A stretch of DNA of 12,024 nucleotides, from assembly GCF_905207935.1 (NCBI RefSeq), contig NZ_CAJLNI010000055.1:1-12024 (forward strand). The letters run 5' to 3'. Each line of letters starts with the position of its first letter. The stretch's first letter is position 1. This DNA comes from an uncultured Haemophilus sp. (GTDB taxonomy: Bacteria; Pseudomonadota; Gammaproteobacteria; Enterobacterales; Pasteurellaceae). Below the pieces are notes generated by a model that made no database searches, had not been told where the DNA came from, and saw nothing but the letters and a program-made list of their open reading frames with translations. Of this stretch, positions 1 to 6,529 are shown piece by piece. The translations under genes and the position numbers were made by a program.

Positions 1-61
1 GGGTATAGGAATACCTATGTTGTAGTATAAGAAATAATAAACCAACTATTTGGAGTTAGAT

Positions 62-916
62 ATGGCATCAGAAAATTTAAATCAATCTTCTGTTGCTCTC
101 ACACCAGTTGAAGCAACGGATTATGCTGAAAGCGTCGCTGCGTATAAAGCGCAAAAACGCCCATTTTTATCATTTCTGTCTGGTATTAGTGCTGGGGCTT
201 GTATTGCTTTAGCCTTTGTATTCTATACGACGACACAAACAGCAAGCGCAGGAGCGCCTTGGGGATTAACCAAGTTAGTCGGTGGGTTAGTCTTCTCTTT
301 AGGCGTAATTATGGTGGTAATTTTAGGATCTGAATTATTCACCTCTTCTACTTTAACCTTAGTTGCCCGCGTAGGCGGTAAGATAACCACAACTCAAATG
401 ATCCGAAATTGGATTGTGGTATATTTGGGCAACTTTGTGGGCGGTTTATTTATTGCTGCAGTGATTTGGTTTGGGGGACAAACCATGGCAGCAAATGGTC
501 AATGGGGTTTAACCATTTTGGCAACCGCTCAACATAAGATTCATCATACTTGGTTTGAAGCATTTAACCTTGGTATTTTATGTAACATTATGGTGTGTGT
601 AGCGGTATGGATGTCTTATTCCGGTAAAACTGTTACAGACAAAGCATTTATTATGATCATGCCGATTGGTTTATTTGTCGCATCTGGTTTTGAACACTGT
701 GTGGCAAATATGTTTATGATTCCACTAGGCATTATCACAGCTCATTCTAGTACGCCAGAATTTTGGCAACAAATTGGTGTGGATCCAATGAAATATGCAG
801 ATTTAGATCTCTATCATTTCATTGTGAAGAATTTGATTCCAGTAACGTTAGGAAACATTGTGGGTGGTGCGGTTTGTATCGGCTTATTCCAACGTTATTT
901 AACCAAAGCTCACTAA
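62..916 (+). CDS. focA: Formate channel FocA (formate-nitrite transporter family)
   Basis: Inner-membrane pentameric channel that moves formate across the cytoplasmic membrane during mixed-acid fermentation. The 284-residue product has an extended soluble N-terminus (about 1-35) and then several hydrophobic segments typical of the family. Visible signatures are the GSELFTSS stretch (residues 89-96; Thr94 lines up with the omega-loop threonine of E. coli FocA), the ANGQWGL segment (144-150), and GFEHCVANMF (209-218), whose His212 corresponds to the conserved pore histidine. I chose ATG 62 because GGAG at 52-55 lies six bases upstream; a TTG at 50 would add four residues but has no ribosome binding site. 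It lies 55 bases before the pflB start in the same direction, the standard focA-pflB arrangement, so it should supply or export the formate made by PflB. The family assignment is secure; direction of transport is not readable from sequence. Confidence 0.96.
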   Translation: MASENLNQSSVALTPVEATDYAESVAAYKAQKRPFLSFLSGISAGACIALAFVFYTTTQTASAGAPWGLTKLVGGLVFSLGVIMVVILGSELFTSSTLTLVARVGGKITTTQMIRNWIVVYLGNFVGGLFIAAVIWFGGQTMAANGQWGLTILATAQHKIHHTWFEAFNLGILCNIMVCVAVWMSYSGKTVTDKAFIMIMPIGLFVASGFEHCVANMFMIPLGIITAHSSTPEFWQQIGVDPMKYADLDLYHFIVKNLIPVTLGNIVGGAVCIGLFQRYLTKAH

Positions 917-971
917 TGTACTAACGAACTAAACAAGACTTATTTTTTATCAATTAAAAAAGGAAATGACT

Positions 972-3287
972 ATGTCAGAACTTAATGAAGCACAAAAAGT
1001 TGCGTGGGCAGGATTCGTTGCCGGTGATTGGCAAGAAAACGTCAACGTGCGTGATTTTATTCAAAAGAACTACACCCCGTATGAAGGTGATGATTCTTTC
1101 TTAGCAGGTCCAACCGAAGCGACAACAAAACTTTGGGAAACCGTAATGGAAGGAATTAAAGTTGAAAACCGCACACATGCGCCATTAGACTTTGACGAAC
1201 ATACGCCTTCAACGATTACTTCTCACGCACCAGGTTATATCAATAAAGACTTAGAGAAAATCGTAGGTCTTCAAACCGATGCTCCATTAAAACGTGCTAT
1301 TATGCCATTTGGTGGTATTAAAATGGTGGAAGGGTCATGCAAAATTTACGGTCGTGAATTAGATCCTGAAGTGAAAAAAATCTTCACTGAATACCGTAAA
1401 ACACATAACCAAGGCGTATTCGATGTTTATACACCAGATATTTTACGTTGCCGTAAATCAGGTGTATTAACTGGTCTTCCAGATGCTTACGGTCGTGGTC
1501 GTATCATCGGTGACTATCGTCGTGTCGCACTTTATGGTGTTGACTTCTTAATGAAAGATAAATACGCACAATTCTCTTCTTTACAAAAAGACTTAGAAGA
1601 TGGCGTAAATCTTGAAGCAACTATCCGTTTACGTGAAGAAATCGCAGAACAACACCGTGCATTAGGCCAAATGAAACAAATGGCAGCAAGCTACGGTTAC
1701 GATATTTCTAACCCTGCAACTAACGCTAAAGAAGCAATTCAATGGATGTACTTTGCTTACTTAGCAGCAATCAAATCACAAAATGGTGCAGCGATGTCAT
1801 TCGGTCGTACTGCAACCTTCATCGATATCTATATCGAGCGTGATTTAAAAGCAGGTAAACTTACTGAAACTGAAGCGCAAGAATTAGTTGACCACTTAGT
1901 CATGAAACTTCGTATGGTTCGTTTCTTACGTACACCTGAATACGATCAATTATTCTCTGGTGACCCAATGTGGGCAACTGAAACCATCGCAGGTATGGGT
2001 TTAGACGGCCGTACATTAGTAACCAAAAATACATTCCGTATTTTACACACCCTTTACAACATGGGTACTTCTCCAGAACCAAACTTAACGATTCTTTGGT
2101 CTGAACAATTACCTGAAAACTTCAAACGTTTCTGTGCGAAAGTATCGATTGATACCTCATCAGTTCAATACGAAAACGATGATTTAATGCGTCCAGACTT
2201 CAACAATGATGACTACGCAATCGCATGTTGTGTATCACCAATGGTTGTTGGTAAACAAATGCAATTCTTCGGTGCGCGTGCAAACTTAGCGAAAACATTG
2301 TTATACGCAATCAACGGCGGTATCGATGAAAAATTAGGTATGCAAGTAGGTCCGAAAACTGCACCAATCACTGATGAAGTGTTAGATTTCGACACCGTAA
2401 TGACTCGTATGGACAGCTTTATGGATTGGTTGGCAAAACAATATGTGACTGCCTTAAACATCATCCACTACATGCACGATAAATATTCATACGAAGCAGC
2501 ATTAATGGCGTTACATGATCGTGATGTATACCGTACTATGGCTTGTGGTATCGCAGGTCTTTCTGTTGCAGCAGACTCACTTTCAGCAATTAAATATGCG
2601 AAAGTTAAACCAATTCGTGGCGACATCAAAGATAAAGATGGCAATGTTGTAGCAAGCAACGTAGCGATCGACTTCGAAATCGAAGGTGAATATCCACAAT
2701 ATGGTAACAACGACAACCGTGTTGATGACATCGCTTGTGACTTAGTTGAACGTTTCATGAAGAAAATTCAAAAACTTAAAACTTACCGCAACGCTGTACC
2801 TACACAATCTGTATTAACCATTACTTCTAACGTAGTTTATGGTAAGAAAACAGGTAACACCCCAGATGGTCGTCGTGCTGGCGCGCCATTCGGACCAGGT
2901 GCTAACCCAATGCACGGTCGTGACCAAAAAGGTGCGGTGGCATCATTAACTTCTGTGGCTAAACTTCCATTTGCTTACGCAAAAGATGGTATTTCTTATA
3001 CCTTCTCAATCGTACCAAATGCGTTAGGTAAAGATGCAGAAGCACAACGTCGCAACCTTGCTGGCTTAATGGATGGTTACTTCCACCATGAAGCAACAGT
3101 AGAAGGTGGCCAACACTTAAACGTGAACGTGTTAAACCGTGAAATGTTATTAGATGCAATGGAAAATCCGGATAAATATCCGCAATTAACCATCCGTGTA
3201 TCTGGTTACGCAGTACGTTTCAACTCTTTAACTAAAGAGCAACAACAAGACGTCGTCACTCGTACATTCACAGAATCGTTCTAAAAC
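972..3287 (+). CDS. pflB: Formate C-acetyltransferase (pyruvate formate-lyase) PflB
   Basis: Cytoplasmic glycyl-radical enzyme that converts pyruvate and CoA to acetyl-CoA and formate under anoxic conditions. The 770-residue protein carries the adjacent catalytic cysteines in IACCVSP (Cys419-Cys420 counting Met) and the C-terminal glycyl-radical loop RVSGYAVRF, with the radical glycine at residue 745. I chose ATG 972 rather than ATG 966 because AGGA at 961-964 is correctly spaced for it and the protein then begins MSELNE like the E. coli enzyme. It is 10 residues longer than E. coli PflB as I recall it; the extra residues all fall near 550-563, between VKPIR and VAIDFE. It sits between focA and its activase gene pflA, and a strong terminator follows. 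The glycine needs PflA for radical installation. The stop codon TAA is at 3282-3284 or immediately adjacent. Identification is certain. Confidence 0.98.
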
Positions 3288-3300
3288 ACGATAAAATTTA

Positions 3301-3309
3301 ACCGCACTT
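3301..3309 (-). repeat. DNA uptake sequence (H. influenzae type)
   Basis: An exact ACCGCACTT, the complement of the AAGTGCGGT core used by naturally competent Haemophilus for selective DNA uptake. It lies just after the pflB stop codon and before the pflB terminator hairpin. Confidence 0.9.
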
Positions 3310-3328
3310 TAGCGGGAACATAAAAATT

Positions 3329-3361
3329 ATGAGCCTGATTTTAAGTCAGGCTCATTTTTTA
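3329..3361 (+). terminator. Rho-independent terminator of pflB
   Basis: A perfect 9-bp stem TGAGCCTGA (3330-3338) with TCAGGCTCA (3346-3354), extendable by a G-T and an A-T pair inside, is followed by six T at 3355-3360. It is the strongest terminator in the window. It should end most focA-pflB transcripts, so pflA needs its own promoter or read-through. Confidence 0.92.
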
Positions 3362-3414
3362 TAGATGATATTTTTGGTAAAATTTAGCTAGATTTATTTT
3401 TTGGAAATTTATTT

Positions 3415-4155
3415 ATGTCTGTTCTAGGAAGAATTCACTCCTTTGAATCCTGTGGAACCGTGGATGGTCCCGGTATTCGTTTTATTTTATTTATGCAAGG
3501 CTGTTTAATGCGTTGCAAATATTGCCATAACCGTGATACTTGGGATCTTGATGGTGGCCGCGAAATCAGTGTGGAAGAACTCATGAAAGAAGTGGTGAGT
3601 TATCGTCACTTTATGAATGCAACCGGTGGTGGTGTAACAGCATCAGGTGGTGAGGCCATTCTTCAAGCTGAGTTTGTTCGTGATTGGTTCCGTGCTTGTA
3701 AAGCAGAAGGGATTAATACTTGTTTAGATACTAATGGTTTTGTACGTCATTATGACCACATTATTGATGAACTGCTCGATGTAACCGATCTTGTTTTGCT
3801 TGATTTAAAAGAACTTAACGATCAAGTGCACCAAAACCTTATTGGTGTACCAAATAAACGGACGCTGGAATTTGCGAAATATCTGCAAAAACGTAATCAA
3901 CGAACTTGGATCCGTTATGTGGTGGTTCCAGGCTATACAGATAACGATCATGATGTTCATCTGCTCGGACAGTTTATTGAAGGTATGACCAATATTGAAA
4001 AAGTCGAACTTCTCCCTTATCATCGATTAGGTGCCCACAAATGGAAAACCCTTGGGTTTGACTATGAACTCGAAGATGTATTGCCTCCGACAAAAGAGTC
4101 GCTTGAGCATATTAAAAATATCTTAGAGGGATACGGACATACCGTAAAATACTAA
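3415..4155 (+). CDS. pflA: Pyruvate formate-lyase 1-activating enzyme PflA
   Basis: Radical SAM enzyme that abstracts a hydrogen from the radical glycine of PflB, switching it on in anaerobic cells; cytoplasmic. The 246-residue length equals E. coli PflA as I know it. The [4Fe-4S] cluster motif CxxxCxxC is visible as Cys30, Cys34 and Cys37 in GCLMRCKYCHNRD, with the SAM-binding glycine motif VTASGGEA further on and the conserved WIRYVVVPG and ELLPYH segments in the C-terminal half. GGAA at 3403-3406, eight bases before ATG 3415, is the ribosome binding site. The short upstream gap after the pflB terminator (about 55 bases) shows no convincing -10/-35 pair, so how it is transcribed is unclear. 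No terminator separates it from the protein E gene 54 bases downstream. Identification is certain. Confidence 0.97.
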   Translation: MSVLGRIHSFESCGTVDGPGIRFILFMQGCLMRCKYCHNRDTWDLDGGREISVEELMKEVVSYRHFMNATGGGVTASGGEAILQAEFVRDWFRACKAEGINTCLDTNGFVRHYDHIIDELLDVTDLVLLDLKELNDQVHQNLIGVPNKRTLEFAKYLQKRNQRTWIRYVVVPGYTDNDHDVHLLGQFIEGMTNIEKVELLPYHRLGAHKWKTLGFDYELEDVLPPTKESLEHIKNILEGYGHTVKY

Positions 4156-4209
4156 GCGATAGTGTTAAATGGTAAACAGCAAGCTTCAGTAAGCTTTAAG
4201 GAGAGAAAA

Positions 4210-4713
4210 ATGAAAAAATTAGTATTAACGTTTTTAGGTGTAGCCCTTTTAGCAGGCTGTTCAGCTGTTCAATCGCCAGTTACACAAGAAGAGGTGACAT
4301 TAACACCTCCTTCAAAAGATAGAGTAGGGTATGTGCGATTAGTAAAAGATAAAAATTACTACATTGATACCGATTCAATTTGGGTGGACAACCAAGATTT
4401 AAACCAAGTGCATTTTGATGCTGTGGTGAATTTGGATAAAGGTTTATATGTGTATCCAAATGAGAAAAGACGTTATGCGCGTTCTGTTCGCCAATATAAA
4501 ATCTTAAACTGCAAGAACTACCATTTAACCCAAGTTCGTACTGATTTTTATGATGATTTCTGGGGCGAAGGTTTACGTGCAGCACCGAAAAAACAAGAGA
4601 AATACACAATCAGCTTAAAGCCGAATACAACGCTCTATGCCGCAGCACAAATCATTTGTGTGAACTCAGATAGAAAACCTTCTTTAGAGTTAGAAGGCTC
4701 AAAAGCGAAATAA
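4210..4713 (+). CDS. pe: Surface-adhesin lipoprotein, protein E family
   Basis: A 167-residue lipoprotein closely resembling H. influenzae protein E, an outer-membrane adhesin reported to bind vitronectin, laminin and plasminogen. The N-terminus has MKK, a hydrophobic core and the lipobox LLAGC with the lipidated Cys17; serine at +2 fits outer-membrane sorting. Conserved blocks include SIWVDNQ (57-63), VHFDAVVNLDKGLYVYP (67-83) and RYARSVRQYKILN (88-100). Cys101 and Cys150 are the only other cysteines and probably form a disulfide. ATG 4210 is chosen over an upstream start at 4162, because AAGGAG at 4198-4203 is ideally spaced and the signal peptide begins there. It follows pflA by 54 bases with no terminator, and ends at a terminator containing an uptake sequence. 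Family assignment comes from remembered sequence and is strong; ligand binding in this species is inferred. Confidence 0.9.
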   Translation: MKKLVLTFLGVALLAGCSAVQSPVTQEEVTLTPPSKDRVGYVRLVKDKNYYIDTDSIWVDNQDLNQVHFDAVVNLDKGLYVYPNEKRRYARSVRQYKILNCKNYHLTQVRTDFYDDFWGEGLRAAPKKQEKYTISLKPNTTLYAAAQIICVNSDRKPSLELEGSKAK

Positions 4714-4720
4714 TCAATCA

Positions 4721-4729
4721 AAGTGCGGT
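4721..4729 (+). repeat. DNA uptake sequence (H. influenzae type)
   Basis: An exact AAGTGCGGT core followed by an A/T-rich flank typical of the extended uptake motif. It forms the left arm of the protein E terminator. Confidence 0.93.
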
Positions 4730-4750
4730 TAGAAATAACCGCATTTTTTA
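4722..4750 (+). terminator. Terminator of the protein E gene, built on an uptake sequence
   Basis: TGCGGTT (4724-4730) pairs with AACCGCA (4737-4743) around a 6-base loop, followed by T6 (4744-4749). It starts 11 bases after the stop codon. The left arm belongs to an exact uptake sequence. Confidence 0.9.
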
Positions 4751-4777
4751 TATCACTGAAACTAATGCGCAAACAAT

Positions 4778-4818
4778 AAAAAACGGCCAATATTCATTAA
4801 ATATTGACCGCTCTTTTT
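4778..4818 (-). terminator. Terminator of efp, possibly bidirectional
   Basis: An 11-bp stem (4784-4794 with 4800-4810, 5-base loop) follows the efp stop codon. Read on the - strand its one non-Watson-Crick pair is a U-G wobble, and it runs into U6 (4778-4783), so it suits efp best. On the + strand it has a C-A mismatch and is followed by CTCTTTTT, so it may also back up the protein E terminator. Confidence 0.88.
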
Positions 4819-4834
4819 ATCTCACCATGAAAGA

Positions 4835-5401
4835 TTATTTCACACGAGAAACGTATTCGCCTGAACGAGTATCGACTTTAATCACTTCACCGATTTGAAC
4901 GAAAAGAGGTACTTTCACCACAGCGCCAGTGCTTAATGTTGCTGGTTTACCGCCTGTACCCGCAGTATCACCTTTAAGACCTGGGTCTGTATCAATGATT
5001 TCTAATTCTACGAAGTTTGGTGGAGTAACGCTGATTGGCGCACCATTCCATAAAGTCACGATACAATCTGCTTGGTCTAATAACCATTTTTCTGCATCAC
5101 CGACTGCTTTCGCATCTGCAGAGTATTGTTCGAATGTTTCTGGGTGCATGAAGTACCAGAATGCATCATCTTTGTATGAATAAGTGAGGTTAAGATCCAT
5201 AACATCAGCAGCTTCAACCGAAGTACCAGATTTGAAGTTTACATCTAATACTTTGCCTGAAATTAATTTACGAATACGAGTACGAGTAAAAGCTTGACCT
5301 TTACCTGGTTTAACGAATTCGTTTTCAACGATCACACAAGGCTCACCGTCTTGCATAAATTTTAGACCTGGTTTGAAATCACTGGTAGTATATGTAGCCA
5401 T
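4835..5401 (-). CDS. efp: Translation elongation factor P
   Basis: EF-P enters the ribosomal E site and relieves stalling at consecutive prolines. The 188-residue protein shows the three-domain length and the modification loop FVKPGKGQAF, with Lys34 as the beta-lysylated residue; the C-terminal domain ends in the conserved DTRSGEYVSRVK. Lys34 together with the neighbouring epmB gene shows this is the EpmA/EpmB-modified type, not the rhamnosylated arginine type. The ATG at 5401 reads MATYTTSDF; an AGGA (complement of 5412-5415) sits ten bases upstream. It is transcribed divergently from epmB with only 30 bases between the starts, so its promoter must lie largely within the first codons of epmB. 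A hairpin with U6 terminates it. Identification is certain. Confidence 0.98.
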   Translation of the reverse strand: MATYTTSDFKPGLKFMQDGEPCVIVENEFVKPGKGQAFTRTRIRKLISGKVLDVNFKSGTSVEAADVMDLNLTYSYKDDAFWYFMHPETFEQYSADAKAVGDAEKWLLDQADCIVTLWNGAPISVTPPNFVELEIIDTDPGLKGDTAGTGGKPATLSTGAVVKVPLFVQIGEVIKVDTRSGEYVSRVK

Positions 5402-5431
5402 ATTAAAAATATCCTAAAAAATAGAGATTGT

Positions 5432-6454
5432 TTGAAAGTGCGTATTTTAACCCGAAATATTGCGATTAGAGAAGAACAAAATTGGTTAGAAACCCTAAAA
5501 AATGCGATTTCTGATCCGAAAATCTTATTAAAAACCTTAAATTTGCCCGTTGAAGATTTTGCCGAGGACATCGCTGCTCGTAAACTTTTTGCTATGCGAG
5601 TGCCTTTGCCTTTTGTTGAAAAAATGGAAAAAGGGAATCCTAAAGACCCGCTTTTTTTACAAGTGATGACGGCTCAACAAGAATTTATTGAAGCTGAGGG
5701 TTTTAGCCAAGATCCTTTAGATGAACAGCAAAAAAATGCCGTGCCTAATATTCTGCATAAATACCAAAATCGCTTGCTGTTCATGGCAAAAGGAGGCTGT
5801 GCAATCAATTGTCGTTATTGCTTCCGTCGTCATTTTCCTTATGATCAAAACCCAGGCAATAAAACGAGTTGGCAACAAGCAATAGACTATATTGCTGCAC
5901 ACCCTGAAATCGAAGAAGTGATTTTTTCGGGGGGGGATCCGATGATGGCGAAGGATAGTGAATGGGCGTGGCTATTAGAACGCCTTGAAAAGATACCGCA
6001 CTTACAACGTTTGCGTATTCACTCTCGTTTGCCGGTCGTGATTCCAGAACGTATTACGGATGAATTTTGTGATTTATTGCTAAAAAGCCCATTACAAACA
6101 GTGTTTGTGACACATATCAATCATCCAAATGAAATTGATGAAGAACTCGCTTTGGCTATGCAAAAACTGGCAGGCGCTAAGGTCACGTTACTCAATCAAT
6201 CAGTTCTTTTAAAGGATGTGAATGATAACCCACATACATTAAAAGTATTAAGCGATAAGTTGTTTCAAGCAGGCATTCTGCCTTATTACTTGCATTTGTT
6301 GGATAAAGTGCAAGGTGCGAGCCATTTCTATATTTCAGATGAGAAAGCGTTACAAATTTATAAAGAATTACAGGCGCTCACTTCTGGCTATTTAGTACCC
6401 AAATTAGCTCGAGAAATTGGTGGAGAGCCAAATAAGACTTTATACACAGCTTAA
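5432..6454 (+). CDS. epmB: EF-P--(R)-beta-lysine pathway lysine 2,3-aminomutase EpmB
   Basis: Radical SAM, PLP-dependent enzyme that converts L-alpha-lysine to (R)-beta-lysine, which EpmA then attaches to EF-P Lys34; cytoplasmic. The 340-residue product has the cluster motif CxxxCxxC at Cys123, Cys127 and Cys130 (GGCAINCRYCFRRHF), the SGGDP motif at 166-170, and the C-terminal VPKLAREIGGEP typical of the YjeK/EpmB subgroup. No ATG is available near the N-terminus. TTG 5432 has AGAG at 5423-5426 five bases upstream; GTG 5438 would give MRILTRN, which matches the H. influenzae N-terminus as I recall it, so the start is uncertain by two codons. A run of eight G (5929-5936) encodes the SGGD motif and is unusual here. 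The neighbouring divergent efp encodes its pathway's substrate. epmA is not in the window. Confidence 0.95.
   Translation: MKVRILTRNIAIREEQNWLETLKNAISDPKILLKTLNLPVEDFAEDIAARKLFAMRVPLPFVEKMEKGNPKDPLFLQVMTAQQEFIEAEGFSQDPLDEQQKNAVPNILHKYQNRLLFMAKGGCAINCRYCFRRHFPYDQNPGNKTSWQQAIDYIAAHPEIEEVIFSGGDPMMAKDSEWAWLLERLEKIPHLQRLRIHSRLPVVIPERITDEFCDLLLKSPLQTVFVTHINHPNEIDEELALAMQKLAGAKVTLLNQSVLLKDVNDNPHTLKVLSDKLFQAGILPYYLHLLDKVQGASHFYISDEKALQIYKELQALTSGYLVPKLAREIGGEPNKTLYTA
5995..6003 (-). repeat. DNA uptake sequence inside epmB
   Basis: An exact ACCGCACTT within the epmB coding region (encoding part of IPHLQ). Confidence 0.88.
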
Positions 6455-6482
6455 GATCCGATAAAATACGATCCAATTTTTC

Positions 6483-6491
6483 ACCGCACTT
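6483..6491 (-). repeat. DNA uptake sequence after epmB
   Basis: An exact ACCGCACTT, 28 bases after the epmB stop codon. It contributes to a short hairpin, CGCAC (6485-6489) with GTGCG (6495-6499) around five T. Confidence 0.9.
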
Positions 6492-6506
6492 TTTGTGCGA
6501 TCTTTA
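6485..6506 (+). terminator. Weak hairpin after epmB, possible terminator
   Basis: A 5-bp stem CGCAC/GTGCG (6485-6499) followed by ATCTTTAG. The stem is short and the T-run is broken, so termination here would be inefficient and oapA could be read through from epmB. It overlaps an uptake sequence. Confidence 0.4.
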
Positions 6507-6529
6507 GTTTAGCAAATCGAGGTAATCCC

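Noticed and set aside
1..61. Short overlapping inverted repeats (GGTAT/ATACC and ATAGG/CCTAT at 2-18) upstream of focA
   Set aside because: Only 5-bp arms at the window edge; without the upstream sequence no operator or promoter can be argued, and no FNR-type site is seen.
1900..3159. Four open frames on the - strand opposite pflB (60 to 96 codons)
   Set aside because: They lie entirely within the certain pflB frame, have no ribosome binding sites and no recognisable motifs; they are shadows of a strongly codon-biased gene.
4162..4209. Upstream start for protein E
   Set aside because: No ribosome binding site, and it would bury the lipoprotein signal peptide 16 residues inside the protein.
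4280..4609. 109-codon - strand open frame opposite protein E
   Set aside because: Covers a well-recognised adhesin gene in antisense and shows no protein-like features.
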